From contig JBBDHG010000061.1 of assembly GCA_037951165.1 (NCBI GenBank), positions 4,940,001 to 5,004,000 on the forward strand: a DNA stretch of 64,000 nt. Reading direction: 5' to 3'. Positions 38,986 through 52,000 of this stretch are shown here, in pieces (positions within the stretch are counted from its first letter, which is position 1; every line of letters begins with the position of its first letter). The position numbers and the translations under genes are program-made. Source of the DNA: Lophius americanus (taxonomy: Eukaryota > Chordata > Actinopteri > Lophiiformes > Lophiidae). The notes under the pieces were generated by a model. It worked only from the letters and a program-made list of their open reading frames with translations, made no database searches and was not told the origin of the DNA.

Positions 38986-41900
38986 AGTATCAATCGATCA
39001 ATCTTCATTTATATAGCGCCAATTCACAACAACGGTTATTTCAAGGTGCTTTCCACAAAGAGCAGGTCTAGACCAAACTCTTTATATAATTATCTAAAGA
39101 GACCCAACAAATTCCTCCTTGAGCAAGCACTTGGCGACAATGGCGAGAAAAAAATGCCTTTTTAACGGGCAGAAACCTCGAACAGATCCAAGACTCAGGG
39201 TGGACGGCCTACAGCCATGACCGGTCCGGTCCGGTCCGGACAGAGAAAGAGAGAGACAGAGAGAGAGAGAAAGAGAGAGACACGGTTGAGGAGAGATACA
39301 GACGGGGGAAAAAGCAGCAAAGATATCAGATATAATCCACTTTCTCCAACCGCCTCATGGTCGGGCCGCGGCAGCAGCAGGGATCCCAGGTTGATAATAA
39401 CATTAATGTTAATGTAATATATAGTAATAGCTTATGAGGAAATACTATACAATAATAATAATAATAATAATAACAATAATAATCATGGATGAGTATCTTG
39501 TGATCAGTGGACATCAAGCAGGTCCACAGCAGCAGATGCAATCACCAACCATGTGACCTTACAGGGTGAGAAAACACAAACACTCCAGGAAAGAAGTCAA
39601 GTTAGTAACATGCATTTAATCAATTTAACATGCATTAATCCATTTAACATGCATTAATCCATTTAACATGTATTAATCCATTTAACATGCATTAATCCAG
39701 TAACTTGCAATAATCCAGTAACATGCATTAATCCAGTAACATGCATTAATCCAGTAACATGCATTAATCCATTTAAAATGTATTAATCCATTTAACATGC
39801 AATAATCCAGTGTATATGAGCAGAAGAGTTTGGATTTGATTCTAGATTTTATCGGGAGCCGATGAAGGGAAGCTAATACAGGAGAGATATGTTCTCTTAA
39901 CCTGGTTCTGGTCAGCACACGTGCAGCAGGTTCTGAAGCTGATCCAGGTTCTGGATCAGCTTCAGAGACTTATTGTGACTACCTGCTAGTAGGGCATTAC
40001 AGTAATCCAGCCTGGAAGTAACAAATGCATGAACTAACTTTGCTGCATCTTTTTGCGACAGAATATTCCGTATTTTAGAAATATTACGCAGATGAAAAAA
40101 GGCAATCCTAGAAATCTGTTTTATGTGGGAGTCAAAGGACTGGTCCCAGCAGAAGAACTTCAGTTTTATCTGAATTTGATAGTAAAAAGTTGCAGGTCAT
40201 CCCAGTCTCAATGTCTCTCAGACACGCCTCTAAATTGGATAAGTGACTAGATTCACCTGGTTTCATTGATAAGTACAATTGTGTGTCATCTGCATAACAG
40301 TGAAAGTTTATGGAGTGTTTCCTGTTAATCTTGCCTAAATGTAGCATATATAATGTGAATAATATTGGCCCAAGCACAGATCCCTGGGGAACTCCGTGGG
40401 TAACTTTGCTGTGCATGGAGGATTCATTGTTAACAGATACAAACTGAGATCTGCCACATAAATGTCTTAAACCAATTTAATGCAGTGTCTTTAATGCCAA
40501 TTAGGTTTTCAAGTCTTTATATTAGAATTTGGTGGTCAATAGTATCAAATGCTTCACTACGATCTAACAAGACCAGAACAGAGGCCAGTCCCTCATCAGA
40601 TGCCATTAAAAGGTAATTTGTAACTTTGACCAGTGCTTTTTCTGAACTATGGTGAACTCTAAAACCTGACTGGAAATCCTCAAATAAACTATTCTTATGC
40701 AGAAAATCACACAATTGTTCGGCTACCACTTTCTCTAAGATTCTAGAGAAGAAGGGAAGGTTAGATATCGGCCTGTTATTTGCCAAAGTCTCTGGATCAA
40801 GAGTCGGATTTTTAAGCAGCGGTTTGATTATGGCTATTTTAAAGGACTTTGGTACGTAGCCAGAATTTAAAGACAGATTGATGATTTCTAATAGACAGTT
40901 GCTGACTAAGGGTAAACTTTCTTTACGTAGACTAGCTGGGATTGGGTCTAGGAGACAGGTTGTTGTTTCGGATGACGAAATAAGGGAAGTTAATTGTTTC
41001 AGATCAATAGAAATAAAGCGGTCTAGATCTGCTACAGGTCTATCTGTTGTTTCCAAGCACATAGTCCTGGGGTGTAAACTTGAGCCAATTGAAGGCCGGA
41101 GGTTATGGATCTTGCCCCTAATACTAGATGAATAAACTCATGAAGTCATCGCTACTAAGGGTTCTAGGAATACGGGGCTCAATAGAACTCTGACTGTCAG
41201 TCAGTCTGGTTACAGTGCTGAACAAAAACCTGGAGTTGTTTTTATTATCCTCTATCAGTGCAGAGTAATAGGCCGCTCTGGCGCTGCGGATGGCTCTCTT
41301 ATATTTTTTAATGCTATCTTGCCAGGCTAATCGGGACTTAACAAGTTTAGTGTGTCGCCATTTTTTTTTCTAGTTTATGTGTTGTTTGTTTGAGGTTTGG
41401 AGTCAGGTTGTTAAACCATGGAGCTGCTCTCCTCTGTTTCACACTCTTCTCTTCTGGGGGGGGATAGTGTCCAGAGTTTATCTCAGTGAGCCTGCAGCCC
41501 TATCGACGAAATAATCAATTTGCCCAGGACTAACGTTGGACTCAGATTCTTTTAGCACTTTGAGATTTGATCCAGGTGTGATTTAAACAGAGAGTGGGCT
41601 CATTAACACACTGACTGAAACCAACACAGTCTAATATTAAGTTAAACGCGGCACCAAGACTATCTCTGTCTTTATCTATGTGAATGTTAAAATCACCTTA
41701 TATAATTATTTTATCTGTCTTAAGGACTAGGTTTAATAGAAAATCAGAGAACTCATTTAAAAATTCGTAGTATGGGCCAGGAGCCCGATACACTATGAAA
41801 AATAAGAGTGGTTGGTTGATGCTTCCAGGTTGGATTTGTAAGACTGAAAGTATGGCTTTCAAATGAGTTACAGTCAGGTTTGGGTTTAGGATTTAATGGT

Positions 41901-43365
41901 AAACTGGAGATAAATATGGCTGCAACTCCACCTCCTCGGCCTGTGCTTCTATGTAAACGAGTATTAATATGAGTTGCGGGGCTAGATTCATTTAAACTAA
42001 CATATCCCGCCTCACACAGCCAGGTCTCCATCAGACTAAGTCCATCAGAATAAGTCAATATGATGATCTAGAATAAGGTAATTTACTAAAACTGTTTTAG
42101 ATGTAAGAGATTTAATATTCAGGAGTACACAATTTATTATATATTAATTTTTAACTAAATTCTTGGATGTTTGAATTATTTTTTGTAGGTTTTTGTGTAA
42201 AATCATTTTGTAATTTGACTTGAATAATGAAGGTGTTCGGGGGACAGACACAGTCTCTATGGGTTTTGGGCTGGTGACTCTACAGGAGGCGTTAAGACTG
42301 AGTCTCTGCTTCCTGGTCTCAACTCTGTGACGTCACGTTTGCTCTCGTCTAATCATCTCCGTTAGATTCCTAGATAGGATTGCAGCTCCATCCAAAGTGG
42401 GATGGACACCGTCTCTCCTAACTGGACCCGGCTTCCCCCAGAATGTTTACCAATTTGTCTACCAGGCCCACCTCGTTTGCTGGACACCACATCGACAAGC
42501 AGCGGTTGAACGATGACATGCGGCTAAACATGTAATCGCTGGTCAGATTGGGGATTGTGAAAACTACGGAGTCCGACATTATTTTAGCAAAAGCACACAC
42601 CGATTGACCATTAATTTTTGTGACCTCCAATTGGCGTTATCGGGTGTCATTGCCACCGACGTGAATTACTATATTTCTATATTTACGCTTATCCTTAGCC
42701 AGCAGTTTTGAATATGATTCCACGTCGCCCGCTTTGGCCACAGGAATGCATTTGACTATGGTCGCCGGTGTCGCTAACTTCACGTTCCGTAGAATAGACC
42801 TGCCAATGACCAGAGTCGGATTCTCGGCAGGTATGATGCTGAGTGGGGAAAATGTGTTCGAAACATGAACAGGCTGGTGGTGAACTGTGGGCTGGTGTTT
42901 CGGGCTATGCCTTCTTCGCACAGTCACCCTGTTTTCCCGGCTAGGAGGAGCTAAGACAGGTCGGTGCACAGCGGCTGGTATCTTCCATGGTGCGGAGCCT
43001 CGCCTCCAGGGCTTCAAATAAATTACATTTATTACACTTATCATTAGCGTTAAGGGAGGCAGAGGAGTAGCTAAACGTATGACACACAGAGCAGGAGGAG
43101 GAGAGAGGGAAGCCATATCTAATTTCTAGATTTAGCGGCTAACGGCTAGGTGTCTCAAAAAAAGAAGGCGCAGATTTAGCGAAAAAGTCTGAATGTGAGT
43201 GGGTAGATGAATGCTTCAGTAAAATTACTCTCGATAAAAGGGAACTTTTAAATAAGTTATAGTTGTCACAAATGAGAGGCTATCTGTCGAAGCAGCAGGG
43301 TGTGCTACAGCTTATCGAGTGCTGTCAACGGGGAAGGACGTCTGCTTACCGCAGCACCAATCAAG
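38986..43365 (-). mobile_element. L2-type (CR1 group) LINE, nearly full length, decayed
   Basis: The order on the minus strand is as follows. 43116-42418: ORF1 with an SGNH/esterase-like end (IVIHVGGNDTR, then MSDSVVF...NLTSDYMFSRM), broken by a frameshift near 42635. 42058-41753: APE endonuclease remnant (LMETWL, GRGGGVAAIF). 41062-40517: reverse transcriptase fingers and palm (VPKSFKIAIIKPLL, NRPISNLPFFSRILEKVVA, SGFRVHHSSEKAL). 40416-40132: GVPQGSVLGPILF and YADD. 39918-39830: ISPVLASLHRLPIKSRIKSK. 39600-38990: 3' region with TATATAGCGCC and a TCAATCGATCAATC tail. Stops and frameshifts make it inactive. Confidence 0.75.
39600..39810. repeat. Short tandem array inside the LINE
   Basis: Roughly ten imperfect copies of units like ACATGCATTAATCCAGTA or ACATGCATTAATCCATTTA. 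They lie between the coding part and the 3' tail of the LINE. Confidence 0.8.
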
Positions 43366-43680
43366 AGTTCCAGTGACAAAGACACCAGCAGAACACAAAC
43401 CTAGAGAAGGTTCAGTCAGGAAATATAAGTAGACAGAAATGGATTGTGGCCACCACCTGCAGAAACATTCCCTTTTTCGAGGGTTGTCATGCTTTTGTCT
43501 CTCCATTGTACCTGTTGTCACTTTCATTGGAACCAAAACAGGTGAAACTGATTAACATCAATTGTGCTTCCTAAATGGACAGATTGACATCCCTGATGTT
43601 TAACTGGCTTGGTTTCATACTGCAATGACTAAGTGTTCCCTTAATTGATTTGAGTAGTATATATATACACAAGAGGGTTG
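43365..43680 (-). mobile_element. Terminal part of the interrupted Tc1-like element
   Basis: Sequence such as GGCCACCACCTGCAGAAACA and CTTCCTAAATGGACAGATTG matches the end region of the fish Tc1-like family whose transposase is at 38040-38985. It ends near a run of TATATA. It is separated from its partner by about 4.4 kb of LINE. Confidence 0.55.
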
Positions 43681-43854
43681 TATTAATAACACCTGGGAGG
43701 AGGTCCACAGAGTTTATTTAAGCCAGGCTAATCATTATCTCTCTCTCCCAGGTTCAGCAGTGGTTTTTGTCTCACTCATCAGTGCACCAGTGATATGCTG
43801 ATACATTACACTCCATGATTCTTCATTGCACTGTTTACTTAAGTCATCTCTGCA

Positions 43855-43990
43855 AAGGAGGTTATGTGTTCACTCCAGTGGGTTTGTCTGTTTGTTTTAT
43901 GAGCAAGATTACAGGAAAACTACAGAAAGGATTTTCACGAAATTTTATCCGGACGTAGGTTCTGGCATATCCTAGAGGTGATTAAATTTT
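43855..43990. repeat. Conserved interspersed repeat fragment
   Basis: Contains GGAGGTTATGTGTTCACTCC, then TTTCACGAAATTTTATCCGG and ATTAAATTTTGGTGACATTA. This arrangement recurs in many fish and invertebrate genomes. I do not assign a class. Confidence 0.45.
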
Positions 43991-44109
43991 GGTGACATTA
44001 GGTATGTCATAGCTTTTCAAATAAATAAAAGTGAAGAGAGTTGGAGGAAGCGGAAGAGACAGGCACATCAATATTTAGAGTCTCTCTTTTACATATAGCA
44101 CATTTATTT

Positions 44110-44220
44110 GGACTGTGGGAGGAAGTTGGAGTATCCGATGGGAACCGTTGCAAACACGTGGAGAAAATGAAAACTCAACAAAAGGTCAAGCCGATTTGAA
44201 CCAGTGCTACCAGCTGCACA
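44110..44220. repeat. Fragment of a common fish repeat
   Basis: The stretch TTTGGACTGTGGGAGGAAGT, followed by CCGATGGGAACC and CAAACACGTGGAGAA, is the middle of a very common teleost repeat. Another part of the same family is at 62935-63130. Confidence 0.5.
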
Positions 44221-44519
44221 ACTACTCTGCACTCATTGCATCCGTTTTTGCTTTCTCTATGTCCATTAGGATGGGCTCTTCCCAGAGCCAGGAGGCCTCA
44301 GATAGTGTTCCTGATGCATCCCCAGGCAGCAGCCTCCATGCTGAAGTAAATCAACCACGTCTAAAAAGCGAATTTCAAAGCAATATAATACCTAAATGTT
44401 ACTACTGCCATACAAAATAGAAAACGCTTAGTTTTATATTAAACTACTATTACAATAGTGTCAGTTGCAGAACAACAAATTTGGAGGGTTTGTGAGCATG
44501 AACTACTCTTTTCAGCTTG

Positions 44520-45240
44520 TAACACAAAACTCAATTAGGTCCGGTCCAGACTTCGACTGGGCCACTCTAAACCTTTAATTTAATTCCTTTTGAGCCATTC
44601 AGAGGTGGATTCACGCTTCTGCTTGGAATCAATTGTCTCACTGCATGACACAGTTACACTTGAGCTTCATCTCATGGAATGATGACCTGACATTCTCAGT
44701 CAGAATAGTTATCGTACGTCATCATGTCCCTGAAGCAGCGAAACATCCTCACGTTACACAACCTCCCCACTTGATCATAGGGATAATATTCTGTTTGTGG
44801 AACGTTTTAATTTCCCCTCCTAAAGTGGTGAGGTTCATGAAGGTTCGTTGAGATTTCCTCATCCAAAACAATTTACTCTGGTTTAGGAGTTTCTTTTGCC
44901 TCCCCACTCACCAAAGTATGCCACACTTGGGTTCAGGTTTAAGAGTCTTTTGAAAGTAGCGAGGTGAGAGAGGCCTGCAGGTCCTTGGGTTATTTCGACT
45001 TTCTTCATTGTACTCTTCAAGGAAGTTGTGAAGTTTGGCCACTTCTGGACAGGTTCACTATAGTCGATGTTCCGTGTTTTCTCCTTTTCTTAATCCTGTT
45101 TCCGAATCTCTGGATTCTGGAATTTCTTTTGAGTTTGGCATTCTTTGCTCTTAGTGAGACCTACAAGCCAACTTCTGCTTAGGACAATGTTTTAGTTCTG
45201 ATCCAGGTGCATCCAGCTGATAATGCCATTTGGTAGTTTT
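44520..45240 (-). mobile_element. Decayed Tc1/mariner-like remnant
   Basis: Phrases such as CTGGGCCACTCTAAACCTTT, GAGCCATTCAGAGGTGGATT, CATGTCCCTGAAGCAGCGAA and AGGCCTGCAGGTCCTTGGGT match a widespread fish DNA transposon in antisense. No long transposase frame survives. Confidence 0.4.
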
Positions 45241-45793
45241 TTGGAGTTGGTCTCTAAGAGGACAGAGATATTTTCACACAGACTTAGTTGGTATTGGGTC
45301 AACCTTTATGATCAGTAAATGCAATTATCATTTAAAACAATTTAGTGTTTACTCAGGTTGCATTTATCAAATGTTAAAATAGTTTGACAATATCACACAA
45401 TTTAAAATTAAATACACAAATATAACAAACGGGAGAAATCCTTTTTGTATTACAGAACTCTTATCCCTATCCTGTTGCTGCAAGCAGGATCTAGCATGCG
45501 TACTTCTCATTACTGAACTCAGACCGTTTGAGATATCTAGAAAATTCAAAAACTACCAGAAAGCAGAGAAATAAAGCTTAGCGCCAAGAAATTAGTCATG
45601 ACGTTGGCCACCAGGACTTCCACAGTACGACCGTCTAATCACAAACAAGATTCACCGGCGTGTCATACATTTGTAGCATGAGCTTCTCAGTACCATAACT
45701 CCTGAACGGTTTGCGCAATTCAATAAATTCAAACGGTTTCTGAGGTTGAAACTGCTGCAGGAACTACCACACCAGATAAAAAACCCCTGGACA

Positions 45794-45799
45794 TTTATT
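45794..45799 (-). terminator. Candidate poly(A) signal of tmlhe
   Basis: TTTATT on the plus strand (AATAAA on the gene strand), about 300 bases beyond the tmlhe stop codon. Confidence 0.35.
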
Positions 45800-46096
45800 A
45801 AAAAAGCAGGCAGAAAAAAAACCCTAAAAGGCAAGGACGGACACTTTTTTTTGTATATATTTAAAATAGTTCCAAGTTTAAATTTTTCATGTGAAATTAT
45901 TTGTTCAGGTTATTTCAGAGTTTGTATCCTCTGATAAACTTGAAAAATCGAAATCCGTTATTCAAAAAACACAGTAATATTGAATAACTGCGGCAGAAGC
46001 ACTCTCTCATTGCATTTTTTGACAATTATATCAAAATAAATCAAGGCGACCTGAATATAATTATATTATATATTATATTCATAAGAGGGTTATGGA

Positions 46097-49000
46097 TCAC
46101 GCCAGAAGACCCAAGCAGTATGCAGCGCTGAGGATGTTGTCTCTTGTCAGGTAGCATCCGCAGAGGTCCCTCCGGCCGGTGAAGGACTCCCGGCCATGCA
46201 TGACACGCCAGTTGTCTATGAAAATCACCTCATGATCACAAGAGAGAGTAAAATGTCAAGTTATCAAACAATTACACTTACATCTGCCTTTTTCCATTTC
46301 CTTTCAACTCTTCATGGGCATAAATAGATGTACTAAATTAAAATTGTGAAATGCATTCATATGTGTCTTTTCCTATGGCACCTCTTTTAACAAGTGAAGA
46401 TTTCTTACTTTTCCTGGAGTCAGTTTGATCCACAGCTCATTCTCCGGTCGCCTAAGTTCATTTGTCAACTCGCGATGTGCCACATACCATTGCTGAACGA
46501 CATCATGGGGGATTGTGTTTATCACTGATCGGTCATAATTGTTGTACCTGTTAATAAACAATTTGTGTTGCTGATTTTTAAATTCAAATATTTCATCACA
46601 CCCTTAAAACTACTTAATGTTCTTTAAAAACCAGAGAATAAAGACTGCAAAAAAAGAAAAAGAAAATATTCCAAACACTGGGGCAAATAAAAACAAGTTT
46701 GCGCAACAATTATATTCACACAAAATTTTCAATTAAGAAATCCAAATATATGCTTGATGGATGAAAAGTGCCAAATGGAAAAGTGAAACTAATAAGAAAT
46801 GAATGATTTGAATTAATTTGTGCACAAACATTGACAAATTAAAAGCACTAACGTACCGAATCTGGTAAATTTCCTTGTTATAAGGATACACGTTGATCAG
46901 AGGTCCAATCCCTGTAAAGTGGTTCCGGTGGATGCCAGTGCTTTCAATGTATTCATGTTTGATGGGCACATTGGCTAGCAGCTCAAAGCTTTCAGGGGAC
47001 TTCTCACGTAGTTTCTCAGAGGCATAGAATCCATCCACAAGAAGCGTCCGTCCCCCAGTTCCCTCATGGCTGAGGCAGTGAAAAACTTGGATTCTGCAAC
47101 AATAATCATTACATGTTCTTTCAAGCTACTATGTTTGGCAAGAAAAGATGATTAAAATAAATATTTACTTGGAGCTTCTTGGCATTAAAAAATAATATGA
47201 AAACACGTATGATTGTTATATGACAAACTATAATTTAAAATTTAATACAGCTCTTTAGGACTTACACAAGCAAACCAGTCAATTGATGAGAACACTGGCT
47301 ATGCCTGTCTTTTAATCTTATTGCATGCATTTAGATTAATTAATTTTTTTACTGTGCAAAGAGGATGAATTCAGGTTAGTCACAGGATGAGGAAGGTTTC
47401 TTTTTTTATTTTATTTATAAGACGTATACCCCTATATACTGTCTTTATTGGCACTTTTTTCCTTCCATCTTGATTGTCGAGTGTCTTCACCTGTCGCTGC
47501 TCCTCATCAGTTTCCGATCTGCTCTGTGGGTCTTTGTCTTTGGAGTGTGGATGTTTATGTTGAGGTAGACCCTTTTTGTTTCATTTCATAGTTCATTCCT
47601 CATGTTCAATTTTGAATATTGTATGGACTGTAATTCTATGCACTCAACTGAATTTATTTAGATTCAGCATCTTTTGATACAGTCTTTTGAATGTCTTCAT
47701 TCTTCGTAGCAGTTCTGCGTGTTTTTTTTTTTTTTTACTTACACCTTTCAGCTTTAATTCTGCAACTTTTGCTGCCACACCAGCTCTGTGATGCAGTGTG
47801 TTGTGACACATATCAATAATAACCAGCATTGACTGTTTCAGTGATTGGTGCTACTGTAGCACCGCTATGGGATCGGACAACACGGGCCAGTCTTCGGTCC
47901 CCAAATGTAACAATGAGCGTTCTGAACCTTTTTGCCAGCCGTCATCCCAAGACACTTTTGTAAGTACCAACCACTGCAGACTGTGAGTATCCATCAGAGA
48001 TAATCCGATCCAGTTGTCACGCCATCACAAGTTGGCCCATGTCCAAATGGCACAGAGCCTTTGCTTGCCCATCATGTTTATCCTGCTTCCAAAAAAATCA
48101 ACTTCAAGGATAAATGTTAACTTACTGCCTAATACATCCCACCAACTGACAGGAGCCATGTAATCAATGCTATTCTGACCTCACCAGTCAGTGGTTATAA
48201 TGATATGGCTGATTAGTGTAATTATCATGTTTGTATTAGTTTTTTTTGTTTTTTTTTACAAATAACTAAACACTAATTGTGCCTTTTTCTTACTCTGACT
48301 GTTTTGTCCTGTTTTTGATGTGGTTAGGCTCTCTTAGTTGACACACCTTTTCAATATCACTCGGAGGTTAGGTCTAGTAGAGTGTAGCGTGGGATACCAC
48401 TACACTTTTAAGATGGGGGCCAAAAGGTCGTGTTCTAAAGTACAGGGGTATCACAATGCTCAGCCTCCCTGAGATGGTTTATTCCAAGCTGCTGCAAGGA
48501 ATGCAACAACCTCAGATTCAGCAGGAGCAATGTAGACAGAATATAAAACAAGTCTCTTAACCTCATTAATGAAAACACATCTTCTTTTAATCAGAGGAAC
48601 CAGGAAAAAAAAGTTGACAATACGGGATGTAATAATATAATAATAATAATACATTTAATTTATAATGCACTTTACAGCTCAGCTTGCCTTGATTGTCTCT
48701 GCATTGTCTTGAATGTTTTTGTTGAGACAAGCTTTGATTGATAATACATTACAACTCTTTCCCCCCTTACAATGCAAAATGGATAAAAATGAAGTTACAG
48801 ACTTTGAGACTTTGTCTCAAAATCATGAGAAAGTTTGTTTTCTTTGATGGATATTTTAGTGTCTTTACTAACCAGTTCTGCATAACCAAGTAATTTGAGG
48901 GAACTCAGTATTTAGTTGGTGTTCAGATTACGTAGCCTAGCTGTGTGCTTCGTTAAAGAAGAGTGTGCAGTGGGGTGTACATTTCAGCCTTGAAGCTTTG

Positions 49001-52000
49001 CTGGAATCTGTGCGGATGCGTGATTGCTTTTTGTGTTTTCAAATAATTCTTTCAATTCGATGGCCTATTCGGGATTTAATATCCAATCATGGAGTCACAG
49101 TGATGTTATTCTAGAAAATGCAACAGTTAGTTTACAAAACCAAAGAACTGGCCATACTGCAAGACAGTCCCTCAATAAAGTTAACTTATGTGCTCTTCAT
49201 CCTCTCCAGAGACACTGCTTACCTGGGCAAAGGGTCACTTTGAATGGTTTCAAGAAGTGTACACAATACTTAGCAGATGGTGGACAGCTAGTGTGCGGAT
49301 TTCAGCATTGTAAATAGAATGTCCCATGGTGGCAGTGGGGTTATGGTATAACGGGGAATACGCCACAGACAACAAACGCAGTTGTGTTTTTCCGATCAAT
49401 TTTGAATGCACATAAAAAGGTCCAGAGACCCATTGCTGTGCAATTCATCAGTCACCATAATCTCATGCGTAGAACGTTAATGCATGCATCCTTTTTGTCG
49501 CAATGATAACTACACATATTTTGGGAAGCTGAAAGCAAACCGGTCATTGTAGGACATGTTTTCAATTTTCATTTGCTATCCTGTAAATGTGAAGTTAAGA
49601 ATTTACTGTCTAATACATGAGATTCATCAAGAATAGCAGACAAGTAACCAACACACATTATGTTAGTTGTTGTTAAAATGAAAGGAAATCAAGTATAAAT
49701 GGGGAACAAGCATGAAAAACTGGGGATACCGTGCAAGAAGTATATTTCCTTGTAGAGAGAAGATATAAGACAGAAAAAAGTAAAAAGTTGTGAAAATTCA
49801 TACCTTAACTACATTCAAGATATATATCTATATCTATATATATCTATATATCTATATATCTATATATATCTATATTTTTTTTTTAGTTATGCTGCAAAAA
49901 TGACACATAATAGATGGGTGTTGGTTCATATCCCCCTCCTCACCTTGTTCCTGATGGAGGATAATAAGTTCTCTCTTTTGTTGAGTGCATTTCAGCTGAC
50001 CTCTAATTCATAATGAAAAATACATACCTGCACATCCATCCTACTGATTAAATGTTGAATGTGCTCTCCATATTTTCTCTTCCACTATATTTATGTCTAT
50101 TTTGCCTGGCGTGTCAGTGCATCTCTTCTGTACCTACCCCGATGGTTCCTGTAAGTACGTGGTGTCTGTGTGACGGTCTAGAGCGTCTTGGCTGTAGGCA
50201 GTGTCTCCTCTGGAATAATCGGAAGTTACAAGCCACATTTTTCCATAAGTGGTCTCCCTTTTGACAAGTAAAACATAAAACACAGGGGGATTAGTGTTCA
50301 ACAGACAAGGATGAACATCATTGGTATAGCTCGCAAATGTTGCCACTAAACACGTGTATGATGCACAATAGTTGCACCAGAAAGTCGTTTGTAGGACACA
50401 TGGTTTTATTTTCGCACAGGTAAAGACACACTTACCTGATACAACTGACCCTCTTGGAAACAGCTTCAGTGGCCTCAATTGTAGGAGGAACATCATCTAC
50501 AAAAGCGATCCCATAGAGAAGATAAGTCTGAAGAAACTTCTTTAATTCATCATCACTGCTCAGAAATGTGTCCCATTTGGCAGAGGGTATATCTGCTTTT
50601 TGATAGATGTCTGAATTCCAAAGGATACGAGGCTGAACAGCTTTCTTCTTCTTTGCTTCATAACTGTTCTCTACTAGCCAGCTTAGGCTGTACTTTGTCT
50701 CATGACGATCAGGCCCTGTGAGACAGAAATAGAAAATGGGGTTATTAGGTATAATTAATGATGATGATTGTCAAATATGTTATGCGTGTCCTGATACTAG
50801 GGAAGCACATCTAATATGCTGCTTGACCTAGCTAACTAGTAAAGCAGAATCAACAGCTGGACAAAGTTGTCAACAACTTATAACGACTTTCCCTTCAAGC
50901 CAATAGTAATTAAGATAAAGCTACACGCCTCAAATTCGTCTCAAATTAGGGGAACTCTTCATCCTCACAGTATAACACAAGTCAATTAAATGTCTGGAAT
51001 ACAGAGGGAAGGGCAAGAGCCCAGCAACAGGAGTGGTATGTGTTCCTTGCTGCGAAGAGGAGCAGGAGGGCCAGTGCCAGAGCCCTACAAAAAGACCTCC
51101 TCTATATATTTCTGACCAAACTGTCAGGAACAGGCTGCATGGCGGTGGCATGAGGGCCAGCGGTCCTCTATCGTGGCAAAAGGTCACAGCCAAGCACTGT
51201 TTACTTTTAAGGACATTCAGGGAACATGAGAATTGGGAGGTTCAGGTTTCTATAGTCGATAAATCGTTTCAATAATCAACTGATTAATCGGAAAATTTAC
51301 CGGATAATTTTTTCTCCCGGTTAAATAAAGATTAAGTAAAAATAAAAATAAATACACAATTACTAAATGGCCCTTATTTTGCTATCAGCTTTTGAATTTA
51401 TCTTTAAATTGTTTTAGGTACATGCAAACTAACAATAAAAACAATAAAGATGAATCTTTCTTTCCTAAATGTCTTTAAATAAAATGTACCGCTTTTATAA
51501 AAACTGTTACACCAAACAGGTTACCATACAAGCAGTTTATTTGCTGAACTGGAATTTAGTCGTACTACTTAGACACATTCCTTTTCACAAGAGGATGAAA
51601 TAAATATAAGTCATATATTTATAGGTATAGTTGTGTACTTTACGGACTTCCCTCAGGCCCAGACTCACTGTGAAATGTTCAAAGTCCATTTTGTTGGAAT
51701 TTGAACGGGTCTGTAACTTGAAAAGCTTAACTGTCACCGTCATTTTCACAATGTCACACCCACCACAAACACCGAAAGTTTTGTACTTTACTGTTTTTAT
51801 AACGGACTGTTATTCAAACAGGTTGCAATACCAACAGCGTATTTGCTGAACTGGAATTTAGTCCTTTCATGCTGAATCACACCACTGCTGATACGAAAGG
51901 TAAATAAAATGTACAAATAAATAATATAAAAATATATAAATAAAAATCCATCAGTTTCTGTGGGATGAAATCAAACAACCATGTCAATTTAGAAATGTAA

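Noticed and set aside
39217..39417. Arg/Glu-rich plus-strand frame
   Set aside because: It comes from a GAGA-rich simple sequence inside the LINE 3' region.
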